Part shown: positions 38,661 through 49,499 of the stretch, piece after piece | Numbering within the stretch: the stretch's first letter is position 1 | How the letters are laid out: each line of letters opens with the position of its first letter | Source: Dromiciops gliroides | Lineage: Eukaryota > Chordata > Mammalia > Microbiotheria > Microbiotheriidae | Assembly (NCBI RefSeq): GCF_019393635.1 | Contig: NC_057866.1 | Span: forward strand, 755,001-819,000 | Direction of reading: 5' to 3' | Length of the DNA: 64,000 nt | The notes under the pieces: model-generated | Told to the model about the DNA's origin: nothing | Databases searched by the model: none | The model's input: only the letters and a program-made list of their open reading frames with translations | Program-made: the position numbers and the translations under genes

Positions 38661-39551
38661 GGCCTGTAGGTCGTACAGCTCTTTTCACTGAAGGGGAAAC
38701 TAAGGCAGCCCCAAGGTCACGGAGCGAGCTCCCTTCCCCCTGGCCCGCCCAATCCATGTGCCTTGTGGCCCGTGCCGGGAGAGATCAGGGGTTAAAGTTC
38801 ACTCGCCCCCTTCCCCCGGCGCTTCCTATGGGAGCTAATTCTTGCCGAGCCAGCAATTCCCAGGGGTGGCCTCGACTGGGGGAGGGGAAGGCAAATGACC
38901 TGGGGCGGGGGCCGGTGAGGAAGAGGAGGGCGCGGGGACCAAGGGCGGGCCTGGAGCCGAAGCTGGGTCTTGGATGGGGGGGGGGGGCGGGTCCTGGCCT
39001 GGACTGCCCTGCACCCTGCTGGGGGGGGACCGGGGGGGAGGGGCCCGAAGGAGAGAGGGCCAGAGGCGGGCTGGCCTGACCCGGCGCCCCAGGGGTCCTA
39101 CACACAAGGCTGGCCCTACCTTGAAGGAGCTCACCCTGGAGAGCAGGAAGGGGACAAGGGAGGCTGTGCGAGGTCAGCTGTGCCACCGCTGGGGGGGGGG
39201 GGCGGGGCAGCTGCTCGGACCCACCGGGGAGGCTTCCTCCGCTGTTGTGGGGCAGAGGCAGCCCCGGGCCAGGAAGGACCAAAGCTTGCAGCGGGGGATC
39301 CCGGTACTTCCCCTGGACATGGACTAAGGATGTCAAAGATGACCAGATAACTGGGCGGGCCTTTGGAGGAATCCAGGGACTATTAAAGTTTAGATTCAGG
39401 ACAGACACTCCTACGAAATCTGGGAAGATAAAATCCTAGAGCTGGAAAGTCACTTAGGGGTGGCTACTACCTGACCGCCCAGAGCCACCAGAGGTCAGGA
39501 CCGTCATCCCAGTCTAAAATCCCCATCACTCTCAGGAATATGACAAGCATC
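38661..39551. other. GC-rich flank of the GATD1 island, no gene seen
   Basis: Several G runs (for example 38977-38989 and 39191-39203) and chance open frames on both strands. No splice-consistent coding structure or known domain. From 39,310 the GC content falls and no repeat is recognised until 39,552. Confidence 0.4.
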
Positions 39552-40496
39552 CCAACTTTCCATGGTCAGGTGGTCACTCCATCTCTCCTCCCTAAGAGCT
39601 TTAGCCTGCCTTCTGTCCCGGGAGGAGGGTATTTATTTTTTCTTTTTTTTTTCCATATAAGGTATTTTATTTTTTCCGTTACATGTAAAGATAGTTCTCA
39701 ACTTTGGTTTATACAAGCTTTACAATTTCAGATTTTTCTCCCTCCCTCCCCTCGCTCCCCCCTCCCCTAAACAGCAGGTAATCTGATATAGGTTATATCT
39801 ATATATCTATATACATATACATATATATATATACGCACATACATATATCCATAATAACATTAATCCTATTTCTGCATTAATCCTGTTATAAGAGAAAAAA
39901 TCAGGGCAGTAATGCAAAACCTCAAAATAGAAAAAAAAACCAACAGCACCCCAAACAATAGAAATAGTATGGTTCAATCAGCATCTATACTCCACAGTTC
40001 TTTTTTTTTTTTTCTTGGATTTGGAGATCCTCTTCTATCATGAGTTCCCTGGAATTCTTCTGTACCATTGCATTGGTGAGAAGAATATAGTCCATCACAG
40101 TAGATCAACACTCAATGTTGATGATACTGTGTACAATGTTCTTCTGGTTCTGCTCATCTCACTCATCATCAGCTCACATAAGACCCTCCAGGTTTCTCTG
40201 AACTCCTCCTGCTCATCATTTCTTACAGCACAATAGTATTCCATTGTATTCATATACCACAACTTGTCCAGACATTCCCCAATTGATGGGCACCCCCTCA
40301 ACTTCCAATTCCTTGCTACCACGTAAAGAGCAGCTATAAATATTTTTGTACATGTGGGTCCCTTTCCCCCGAGGAGGGTATTTCTAAGACATCTTTGACT
40401 TCCCACTCAGTCACTTTAATTCTAATCGCACGGTGTAACAAGAGTGTAATTCTTTATTGAGGAAAACCTAAGAACCCCCACTTTTCCCCTCTGACA
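39552..40496 (-). mobile_element. LTR-like fossil (copy G), split by an L1 insertion
   Basis: Read on -, it begins TGTCAGAGGGG, with AAAGAATTACACTC soon after, and resembles copy F in order and orientation. The inner boundary near 39552 is approximate. No coding part. An L1 3' end lies inside it, so the L1 is younger. Confidence 0.6.
39635..40370 (-). repeat. L1 3' region, reverse orientation, with target duplication
   Basis: A clean 5'-truncated L1: reversed tail, CCATATAAGGTATTTTATT, the pyrimidine tract, CTTGGATTTGGAGATCC and ATTTTTGTACATGTGGGTCC. The target duplication GAGGAGGGTATTT lies at 39622-39634 and 40371-40383. Confidence 0.96.
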
Positions 40497-40870
40497 CACC
40501 CCTCCCCTGCAGCATCACCCCTCCCTTCTCTAGGCACAAAGCCCCCAGTTGTGTCAGCTGAGGCCCTCGACCATCCTCTCAGACCCTGATGTTGGGAACG
40601 TTTGAAGGCAAAAGGAAAGGGGAAGGCCGAGGATGAGATGAAGAGATGGTGTCAGGGAAGCACCGAGCACCGACTTGGAGAAATAGCGGAGAATGGAAGG
40701 GCCTGGCTCCCTCCTCTCTCTAGTTCTTCCCCCACAACAGCTGCCTGATACCCTTAAGGCCAGGTCTGACCAGGTCACTGCCCTCGTCCAAAGGCTCCCA
40801 TGATGATTTGAAAAGTCGATTGAAGAAAAGGGTGAAGGAGGAAGATTTTCAGTTGACAAACCTATTATTT

Positions 40871-41027
40871 TGTTGTTTTTGGTTTTTTGGTGAGGCAATT
40901 GGGGTTAAGTGACTTGCCCAGGGTCACACAGCTAGTGAATGTCAAGTGTCTGAGGCTGGATTTGAAGTCAGGTCCTCCTGACTCCAGGGCCGGTGCTCTA
41001 TCCACTGCAGCGGCCCCTAGCGGCCCC
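40871..41027 (-). repeat. CORE-SINE in the SERBP1 pseudogene, reverse orientation
   Basis: The perfect 17-bp target duplication TGACAAACCTATTATTT lies at 40854-40870 and 41028-41044; the duplicated bases are pseudogene sequence. Confidence 0.97.
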
Positions 41028-41136
41028 TGACAAACCTATTATTTGACCGGCCGATCCGAGGTCGCGGTGGTCCTGGGTGGACGTGGTGGTCGCGGCCGTG
41101 GAATGGGCAGAGGAGATGGTTTTTGATTCTCTTAGA

Positions 41137-41267
41137 GGGGCAGCTAGGTGGCGCAGTGGCTAGAGCACCGGCCCTGAATTCAGGAGGACCTGAGTTCAAA
41201 TTCGACGTCAGACACTTGATACTTACTAGCTGTGTGACCCTGGGCAAGTCACTTAACCCCAATTTCC
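41137..41267 (+). repeat. CORE-SINE in the SERBP1 pseudogene, tail missing
   Basis: Head and body are intact to AACCCCAATT, then the pseudogene resumes at CTCGTGGAAAG. There is no A-tail and no clear long duplication, unlike its neighbour. Confidence 0.93.
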
Positions 41268-42605
41268 ACTCTCGTGGAAAGAGAGGATTTTACAGGCAAA
41301 GTGGAAGCGATAGATCTGGTCGGAAGCACGAGGACAAGCGGAGGAAGCGGCTCACATAAACTGGGGAACTGTCAAAGATGAGGTGCCAGGGGCCCCCAGT
41401 ACATTCAGAAACAAATGTCTTAGAATTGCAGTGACTTGGAGCAAACCCCTGTGACGGAGGAGACACCTGAAGGAGAAGAGCACCCAGTGGCTGATACAGA
41501 AAATAAAGAAAACGAAGTCAAGGAGGTGAAGGAGGATAGCACGAAAGAAATGGCCTTGGATGAGTGGAAGGACCAGGCAAAAGTAGGATTGAATATCCAC
41601 AAACCCACTGAGGGTGCCCATGGGCAGTGGAAGAAGGGATACGTGTGGCACAAGTCCGAGAGCCAGGAGGCTCACACGGAAGAATCTGTGATGGATCATC
41701 ACTTCCGTAAGCCCGCCAATGATATTACATCCCAGTGGGAGATAGTTTGAGAGACCTTGATCCCCCGGGACCTGGCGGCAGAGGAGGGAAAAGCGGACGA
41801 GGACGTGGTGGGCGGCCCAACCGAGGAAGCAGAACCGACAAGTCAAGTGGTAGATGACCTAGAGGCTCTCCCAGCTCTGGCCTGAACTTGATGTCTTTTG
41901 TGGACCCTCCTCCACCACTGAGGCTTGCATGCTTAACGATCCTAAACGACTAAGAAAAGTTTTTAAAAGACTGTCATTCATACCATTCATGCTAAAGACT
42001 GAATTTTATCTGTTTTGAAAATAAACTTCCCTCGCTACACAGAAGCAACAATATGGTAGACAGCATTGTATTTAGAAATGTAATGGCAGCAGGGACGTTT
42101 TCATAATTTTTAGAGATTATGCATTCTTCATGGATACTTTTTTGTATTGCTGCTTGAAAATATGCGTTTCCAATTGAGGGGCTGCCCATCCGTTGGGGAA
42201 TGGCTGAACAAGTTGTGGTATATGAATGTAATGGAATTCTATTGTGCTGTAAGAAACGATGAGCAGGAGGAGTTCAGAGAAACCTGGAGGGACTTGCATG
42301 AACTGATGATGAGTGAGATGAGCAGAACCAGAAGAACATTGTACACAGTATCATTGACATTATGTGTTGATCAACTGTGATAGACTAGATTCTTCTCACC
42401 AATACAATGGTACAAGAAAGTTCCATGATGGAAAAGACTCTCCAAATCCAGAAAAAAAAAAAAGGAACTGTGGAGTAAGGATGCTGATTGAACCATACTA
42501 TTTCTTTTGTTTTTGATACTGTTGTTTTTCTTTTTTGAGGTTTTTCCTTTTTGCTCTGATTCTTCTCTTATAACATGACTAATGCAGAAATATGTTTGAT
42601 GTTAT

Positions 42606-42606
<1 letters not shown>

Positions 42607-42651
<45 letters not shown>
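42607..42651. repeat. GT dinucleotide microsatellite
   Basis: About 22 GT units inside the L1 3' UTR, at the place where other L1 copies have a short GTACATATATAACC-type stretch. Confidence 0.95.
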
Positions 42652-42655
<4 letters not shown>

Positions 42656-42751
42656 AAACCTGTATCAGATTACCTGCTGTCTAGGGGAGGGGGGAGGGAG
42701 GGGAGGGAGGGAGAAAAATTGGAAATTGGAAATCTTATAAAAACAAATGTT

Positions 42752-42904
42752 GGGGGCAGCTAGGTGGTGCAGTGAATAGAGTACCGGCCCTGAAGTCAGG
42801 AGTATCTGAGTTCAAATCCAGCCTCAGACACTTAACACTTACTAGCTGTGTGACCGTGGGCAAGTCACTTAACCCCAATTGCCCCACTAAAAAAAACAAA
42901 AACA
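42752..42904 (+). repeat. CORE-SINE nested in L1 nested in the SERBP1 pseudogene
   Basis: The target duplication AAAAACAAATGTT lies at 42739-42751 and 42905-42917. It is the youngest layer of the stack. Confidence 0.97.
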
Positions 42905-43062
42905 AAAAACAAATGTTAAAAATTATCTCTGCATGTAACTGGAAAATAATAAAATACTTTTATTTAAAAAAAATTTAACTTTGAAAACTTGAAGAAAAAA
43001 AAAGAAAATATGCGTTTCCAGACTTGAAATATAGGTGTGAACAGTGTGTACCAGTTTAAAAA

Positions 43063-43880
43063 AAGGAAACAGACCTAGTAGCAGTATTTCTGGGTCAAAG
43101 GATATAGGTAGTTTAAAAATTCTTTGGGCATAATTGCTCTCCAAAATGGTTGGATCAGGTCACAATTACACCAACGATGAATTAATGTCCCAGTTTTTTT
43201 ACATTCCCAACATTTATTACTTTCCCCTTCTATCATTTTAGCCCATCTGGTAGATGTAAAATGATATTTTAAGATTGTTTTAATTTGCATTTCACAACTA
43301 ACAATATTTAGGGCATTTTTTTCATATGACTATAAATTGTTTTGATGTCTTCATTGGAAATCTGCCTGTTTATATCCTTTGACCATTTATTATTGGGGAA
43401 TGACTCATGTTCCTACAGATTTGACAAAGTTCTTAATATATTTTAGATGGGACCTTTATCTGAGAAACTATAACCCCCTCCCCATTTTCTGTTTTCCTTC
43501 CAATTTTGGCTATATTTGTTTGATTTGTGCAAAAACTTTTAAATTTAATCTAATTAAAATTATCCATTTTATAAGTAACTTTGCTCTTTATCTCTTCTTT
43601 ATTGATAAACTGCCTATCCATAAGTCTGATAAGTAATATGTTCCATGTTCTAATTTTCTTGTAAAATCTCTATCCATTTTGACCTTATCTTGGTAGATGG
43701 TGTAAGATATTGGTCTGTGCCCAGTTTCTGCCATACTGCTTTCGGGTTTTCCCAACAATTTTTACCCAATAGTGAATTCTTATCCCCAAATCTTGTCTTT
43801 ACATTTGTCAAATATAAGGTTATTATGTTGACTTGCTACTGTGAATTGTATCTCTAATCCATTGATCTATCTTTCTGTTT
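43063..43880 (-). repeat. L1 ORF2 3' part, reverse orientation
   Basis: The - strand between about 43075 and 43290 translates to text with the L1 ORF2 carboxyl-terminal pattern CWECKKTGTLIHRWCNCDLIQ. Sequence to 43880 continues upstream into ORF2. It is 5' and 3' incomplete. Confidence 0.85.
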
Positions 43881-43889
43881 CTTGGCCAG

Positions 43890-44280
43890 TATCAGTATCT
43901 TCATTTTGAAGAGGACCAGTGACATGGGCGATGTCTTGACTTGCATTGGATTGAAGTGAGGCAGAGCTGCACAAAGTATCTGCCTCACTCTCTCTCAGAA
44001 CCATCAAAGTCCAGGGGCAGGACAACAGTCAGGAGGACTGGTGATGGCCCAGGATGCAGTGGACAAGCCTGGTGTCTTCAATTTCTGACCAAGCTCCAAG
44101 GGCTCTAGAGCACCTGCTGCAGCTGCTTTCAAGGCCTTTGGCACCAATTGTTCTTGTCCACCCATTCCCATGCTTGGGGTAGACATTCACCCTCCTGATC
44201 CACCTCGGTTACCATCCACCTGGTTTTAGTCCAGCTGCCAAGATGGAAGTGGCCACCCACCTGCCCCTCGCTGGTCTATC
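43890..44280 (+). repeat. Unnamed dispersed repeat, copy 3 (longest)
   Basis: ATTTTGAAGAGGACCAGTGAC, TTGACTTGCATTGGATTG, GTGAGGCAGAGCTGCAC and ACTGGTGATGGCCCAGG match copy 1 at 6536-6720. The continuation to 44280 is present only here. Confidence 0.6.
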
Positions 44281-44611
44281 CCTCTGCCCGCACCACTGCA
44301 ATAAGGGCAGGGAGTGCTTGTGTCCAAGAGGGCTAAAGAAACCAGTGGGGGCACCTCTGGGTTGCCTTCCTTTGGTCATAGCCAGGTCCCATCTCAAAGG
44401 CGGTGGTCAGAACTGAATATAGTATCCCAACTGTGTTGGGGCATGGCAGGCCAGGCAGCAGGGACCACTCCCTCCCCCTCCCATATTTGCTTGTTCCAGA
44501 CCCCAGGGTTCAGAGGTGGGAAGGCCCACCTACTGCAGCACCATGTCTGTGGACCACCCCGTTAGCTCCTTAGCATAGGAACCTGGAAAGGACTTTGAAG
44601 GGCATTTCACA

Positions 44612-44870
44612 AGAGCCGCTAGGGGGCGCCACAGTGCAGGGAGCGCCGGGCCTGAAGTCAGGGAGACTCATCTCTGTGAGTTCAAATCCAGCCTCAGACA
44701 CTTCGTAGCTGGGTGACCCTGGGTAAGTCACTTAATCACTCTCTGCCTCAGTTTCCTCATCTATAAAATGAGCTGGAGAAGGAAATGGTCACCACTTCAC
44801 TATCTCTGCCAAGAAACCCCCAAATGAGGGCATGAAGAGTTGGACACAAGTGAATAACAACCACCTCATT
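44612..44870 (+). repeat. Older CORE-SINE with extended 3' part
   Basis: CTAGGGGGCGCCACAGTG, GAGTTCAAATCCAGCC, TATAAAATGAGCTGGAGAAG, ATCTCTGCCAAGAAACC and GTTGGACACAAGTG. Confidence 0.92.
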
Positions 44871-44879
44871 TTGCAGATG

Positions 44880-46005
44880 GGATCCTAAGAGCTAGAAACT
44901 TCCCCAGGGTCACACAGGTAGTCAGGGATAGGACCTAGAAGAGGAATTGGGCCCTTGGACTCAAATCTGTGTTTTCACGTTGTCTCCTATTTCCTTTGGG
45001 CTGGTGGGCAGAGGGGAGCCTGGAAGTGCTGGTGAACCCCAGGCCCAAACTGCCCACCCGTCCCCAAGGTTCTGTCCAGTAGGAGTGGAGAGGGTAGGGC
45101 CTGGGCTGGCCAGGCACAATCTCTCTGCCCAGTTATAACAGCGGCCTCATCCTAGAGGCTGGGTGGGAGAAAGGTCTGGGGAATGCCCAGGAAAGGCCTG
45201 GCCTCCCAAGGCATGTGAGAGCCAGTTCCACCTTCCCCTCCCTGGGGGAGCCACAGAGACACATAGAGAATGTTCCCCAAGCTCTTTGACCTTCTTCATC
45301 TTCCCTTAGTCAGGGGCCCAGAGCAGCCAGGCTAACTGCCCATTCCTGTGTGGAGGGCCCCAGAGAGAGCTCAGGCTGCAGGCGCTGAGAAGCAATATCA
45401 GGCCCTTACTGGGCTGCCGGTGGCCAAAGGGCAGGGCCCAGTGTTGCAGCCCTTCAGACAGGGGAGCAGGGGCCTCGCTCCCAGCACACCAGCATATGAG
45501 CAGTCTGAGCTGCTTCCCACCCTAGAACTGCCCACTCTGGCCTGATGTGGCTCCCACATCCTTGTGCCTTCCCAACTTGGGGACACTCACCCACCCAACC
45601 ATCCTTGACGGATTGGTTTTTATTTTGTCTTGAACTTGAGAAACACCAACCAACCTAATGAGTTTGCAGAAAGAAGTAGAGAGAGCAATGGATCTGAACC
45701 CAGGAAGGGGGCTGGGGGCTAAAGGACATAACTCATTCTCAGCTAGTACCATCCCTGTCCTGCTTCTCTGGGCCCCTCCTACTTTCTTCTGGGTGTGTTT
45801 TCAGTGTTTCTCGATGGTTTTCCTTTTTGGGGCGTATCCCCTGCCCAGGCTCGCTCTCCCAACCCCCACTCTGACTCACAAGTTTGGTTCTCAGAGCAGA
45901 AGGACCACTTCTCCTCTCTGGGTGCCATCATTGGGTAACTGAGGTTGGGCTCACCAAGTCTATCATTTGCCAGGTTGTAGCCAGTGTGCTGCTCCAGAAG
46001 AAGCA
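44880..46005. other. Intergenic sequence with no recognised feature
   Basis: Moderate GC, no recognisable gene, repeat or splice pattern beyond a short MIR-like CCAGGGTCACACAGGTAG at 44906. Confidence 0.4.
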
Positions 46006-46009
46006 GCTG

Positions 46010-46240
46010 GGTGGTCCAGTGGATAGAGCAGTAGACCTGGAGTCAGGAGCACCTGACTCAACTATGGTCTTCGACTCTCCTAACTGTGTGGCCCTGGATG
46101 AGTCAATTAGTCTCTGTCTCAGTTTCCTCGGCTCTAAAATGGGAATGATTACAGCGCCTCTTTCCCAGGGTTATTGTGAAGGTTAAATGAGGTAATATTT
46201 ATAAAGCACTTAGTGCGGAACTGGCACTTAATACATACTT
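46010..46240 (+). repeat. Old CORE-SINE
   Basis: CAGCTGGGTGGTCCAGTGG, CTCAGTTTCCTCGGCTC, AAATGGGAATGATTAC, GGTTATTGTGAAGG and AATATTTATAAAGCAC. Confidence 0.88.
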
Positions 46241-46269
46241 ATTTCCTTGCAATATAAATGAACAAGCTG

Positions 46270-46445
46270 ATACCAACTAGCTTTTTCAAAAGATTATTTT
46301 GTTTAAAATATTTTTTTCCAATTACATGTAAAGATATTTTTTGAGTTCCACATTTTTCTCCCTCTCTTCCTTCCCTCCCCCCTCCCAAGGCCAGCAAGCA
46401 GTCTGATATAGGTTATACATTACCATTGTGCTAACCCTATTTCCA
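46270..46445 (-). repeat. L1 3' terminus, reverse orientation
   Basis: CCAATTACATGTAAAGATA, TGAGTTCCACATTTTTCTCC, CAGTCTGATATAGGTTATAC. Confidence 0.88.
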
Positions 46446-46723
46446 CATTTCAACTAGCTTTTATGAAGTGATATTCACTGAGAAGGCACAGCAAAGAAAG
46501 AAGTACCAAAACAGCCCAAGCCAGTGGCACACTGTCCTATAGAGAGAAAGCCTCCATACTCATCTGCACCTGACCCAAGAGTATGCTCTTCATCCTGCAC
46601 ACATACAAGGTCCATGGAGAAGGTGGGCTCAACCTTGCGTGGAGAGAATGTGAGGGGCTGAAGGGTATCTCATAATGCCTGGCCCTGGAAATCTATTTCT
46701 CCCTTCAAGAAGTCCCTGCCAAG

Positions 46724-46872
46724 GGGGCAGCTAGATGGCACAGTGGATTAAAGCACTGGCCCTGGATTCAGGAGGACCGGAGTTCAAATCCGACCTCAGA
46801 CACTTGGCACTTACTAGCTGTGTTACCCTGGGCAAGTCACTTAACCCCCATTGCCCTGCCAAAAAAAAAAAA
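46724..46872 (+). repeat. CORE-SINE sharing a target site with a HAL1-type element
   Basis: Full SINE with a pure A-tail. It is flanked by AAGAAGTCCCTGCCAAG at 46707-46723 and 46873-46889; the second copy also begins the flank of the adjacent LINE. Confidence 0.96.
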
Positions 46873-46889
46873 AAGAAGTCCCTGCCAAG

Positions 46890-49455
46890 AGGGGTGGAGC
46901 CAATATGGCGGAAGAAAGGCTATAACTCTCCCAGCTCCAGAAAACTTGTCCACATACCTCCAAAAATAATGCCATAAGCCAACTCTTGGAGCAGCATAAC
47001 CCACATAAGAACAGGGTGAGACTCTTTTCCAGCCAAAGATGGTTTAATTGGGTGACTGGGATCACCTGCTGTTTGGGCTGAGAGAGGAGCTCAGCACCGA
47101 GCAGGACCAGCCTCCAGCAGGTAGTGCCTCCAGAGCCCAGGAATCTTCAGCTGCTTCTTCTGAAGCTTGGATCAAGGACCTGTGAGGGGGTCCAGTGGTT
47201 GGGGGAAATAGCTGCGGTCTCTGCTGGAATTGGGGGGGGGTGCCCACATTCTGAACCAGCAAGTAAACTCTAAGGACAGCCACCTAGTGGAGGAGGGGCA
47301 CAGGCATGCCAAGCTTCTGACCATAGATAATCAGATGTCAATCAGACTTCTGTTTCCAGGTCAAAGAGAAAGAGTTCATGGTTACTCACAGGCCAGGCAG
47401 GCTGAGAAGAAGCCCAGTCACCCCCTGGGCCATGCTGTAGCTCGGAACAGTGTGTCCTAGAAGCAATGCTACACTTTAAGAAGGAGTTAAAAGCCAAGAA
47501 ATAAATAATCAAAATGAATAGGCAAAAAAACCAGCAGACCATCAAAAGCTTCTTTGGGGGAAAGTTAAACCAGAATACAGCCTCAGAAGAAGATAATAAC
47601 AAAGTTCAAGCTCCTGTATCCAAAGCTTCCCCCAAAAATATGAATTGGTCTCAGGCCATGGAAGCACTCAAAAAGGATTTTGATGAGAAAGTAGGAGAGA
47701 TAGAAGGAAAATTTAGAGAGATGGAAGAAAGAATGGAGAAAGGGAAGTGAGAGCGATGCAGGAGAGTCATGAGAAAAAAGCAACAGCTTAAAAAGCCAAA
47801 TGGAAGAGGAGATACAAAAGCTCTCTGAAGAAAATAATTGCCTAAGAACAAATGGAAGCTAGTGACTTTATGAGAAACCAAAACACAGTAAAGCAAATCC
47901 AAATGAATAAAAAAATAGAGGGCAATGTGAAATATCTTCTTGGAAAAACTGCTGACCTGGAAAATAGAGCCAGGAGAAATAATTTGAAAATTATTGGTCT
48001 ACCTGAAAACCATGATCAAGGAAAGAGCTTAGACATCATATTCCAAGAAATTATCAGAGAAAACTGCCCTGATATTCTAGAAGCAGAAGGTAAAATAGAA
48101 ATTGAAAGACTCCACCAATCACATCCTGAAAGAGATCCCAAAAAGAAAACTTCCAGGAATATTATAGCCAAATTCCAGAGATCCCAGGTCAAGGGGAAAA
48201 TATTGCAAGCAGCTAGAAAGAAGGAATTCAAATACTGTTGAGCCACAGTCAGGATAACACAAGATCTAGTAGCTTCTACACTAAAGGACTGGAGAGCATT
48301 GAATATGATATTCCAGAGGGCAAAGGAACTGGGACTACAAACTAAAATCACATACCCAGCAAAACTGAGTATAATCTTTCAGAGGAAAAAGTGGGACTTT
48401 TAAAAAAAGGACTTTCAAGCATTTGTGATGAAAAGACCTGAACTGCATAGAAAATTTGACTTTCAAATACAAGACCCTAGAGAAGCATAAAGAGGTAAAC
48501 AGGAAAAAGAAATCATGAGGGATATTTAAAGGATAAACTGTTTACATTCTTACAAGAGAAGATAATACTTCCAACTCATGAGAACTTTCTCAGTATAGGG
48601 AAACTGAAAGGAATATACTTAGACAGAGGGTACAGGTGTGAAATGAATAGGAAGGGATGATATCTGTAAAGCATTTATCCTTGTTTTTTATAGGGCAGGC
48701 AGGGTGAGGTGGCTTATATCTGGGGCTGGATTTGGGCTTGGGGCCTCCTGGGTCCAGGGCTGGTGCTTTGTCTACTGTGTCACCTAGCTGATCCATGATG
48801 ACATCTTTAAAATAAATTTAAGGGGTAAGAGGAATGCACTGGAAGAAGAGGAAAGGGAGAGGTGGAAGGGCGTAAATTAGCTCATATAAAAGAAACAAGA
48901 AAAAAACTTATGGAGTGGAGGGGAAGATAGGGAAGGAGCAGGGGAGTGAGTGAGCCTTACTTTCATTAGAGTTGGCTCAAAGAGGGAATAACAAGAACAC
49001 TCAAGTGGGTGTAGTAATATATTTTGCCCTGAGGGAAAGTGGGAGGGGCAGGAGAAAAGGGGGGGAGAGGTAAAGGAAGGGAGGGCAAATTGGAGGAGGG
49101 GGCAGTAAATAGCAAAACACTTTTGAGGAGGGATAGCAATAGTAACTGTGAAAGAAATGATGAACAGGATGCTATCAGAAGGATGTATGAAAAATGCAAA
49201 CCATCAACAGAGGAAGAACTAATGGTATTTGAATACAGATTGAAGTATAATTTTATTTGGAAGGAGGAGGAGGAGGAGGAGGAGGAGGAGAAGGAGAAGG
49301 AGAAGGAGAAGGAGAAGGAGAAGGAGAAGGAGAAGGAGAAGGAGAAGGAGAAGGAGAAGGAGAAGGAGGAGAAGGAGGAGGAGAAGAAGAAGAAGAAGAA
49401 GAAGAAGAAGAAGAAGAAGAAGAAGAAGAAGAAGAAGAAGAAGAAGAAGAAGAAG

Positions 49456-49479
<24 letters not shown>
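46890..49479 (+). repeat. HAL1-type LINE (ORF1-only L1 relative), broken
   Basis: It starts AGGGGTGGAGCCAATATGGCG, an L1-like 5' end. ORF1 begins near 47514 (MNRQKNQQTIKSFFGGK), is interrupted by a stop at 47748, and resumes with a coiled-coil and RRM-like part (47852-48241; RRNNLKIIGLPEN) and the carboxyl-terminal domain near 48350 (ITYPAKLSIIFQ). No ORF2 or reverse transcriptase follows; the remainder is 3' UTR with a reversed SINE fragment (48683-48795). It ends in a long GGA/GAA tract instead of poly-A. The flanking duplication is AAGAAGTCYCTGCCAAG at 46873-46889 and 49480-49496. An L1 with internal deletion of ORF2 is the alternative. Confidence 0.8.
48683..48795 (-). repeat. CORE-SINE fragment inside the HAL1-type element
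   Basis: GGGCAGGCAGGGTGAGGTGG, GGCTGGATTTGGGCTTGGGG, CAGGGCTGGTGCTTTGTC and CACCTAGCTGATCC. The centre of the SINE is missing. Confidence 0.75.

Positions 49480-49485
<6 letters not shown>
49262..49485. repeat. GGA / GAGAAG / GAA repeat tract
   Basis: Three consecutive pure purine arrays on the + strand: GGA (about 49262-49288), GAGAAG (about 49288-49383) and GAA (about 49384-49485, roughly 34 units). It forms the 3' tail of the HAL1-type element. Long GAA/TTC arrays can form triplex DNA. Confidence 0.97.
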
Positions 49486-49486
<1 letters not shown>

Positions 49487-49499
49487 CTCTGCCAAGTTT

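Larger units (their letters stand above)
42173..43003 (+). repeat. L1 3' end inserted in the SERBP1 pseudogene
   Basis: ATTGAGGGGCTGCCCATCCG to the terminal ATAAAATACTTTTATTT. The perfect 17-bp duplication GAAAATATGCGTTTCCA lies at 42156-42172 and 43004-43020. A GT run (about 42607-42651) and a young SINE lie within. Confidence 0.97.
40803..43060 (+). pseudogene. SERBP1P: SERBP1 processed pseudogene, 5' truncated, with nested insertions
   Basis: Intronless copy of the SERBP1 mRNA (SERPINE1 mRNA-binding protein, an RGG-box RNA- and ribosome-associated protein). It starts inside the coding sequence, near FEK, and runs through [50 protein letters not shown] and [14 protein letters not shown] to RTDKSS and then the 3' UTR, ending at ACCAGTTTAAAAAAA. 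The reading frame is broken in several places; only a 104-residue stretch (41436-41750) is open. Three later elements interrupt it directly: a reverse SINE (40871-41027), a forward SINE (41137-41267) and an L1 end (42173-43003) that itself carries a SINE. No introns, promoter or start region are present, so it is not expected to be active. Confidence 0.93.

Noticed and set aside
38661-39330. Divergent gene sharing the GATD1 CpG island
   Set aside because: Open frames are compositional and I found no splice-consistent exon chain or known domain.
41436-41750. SERBP1-like 104-residue frame as a functional gene
   Set aside because: It lies inside an intronless, truncated retrocopy with broken frame and later insertions.
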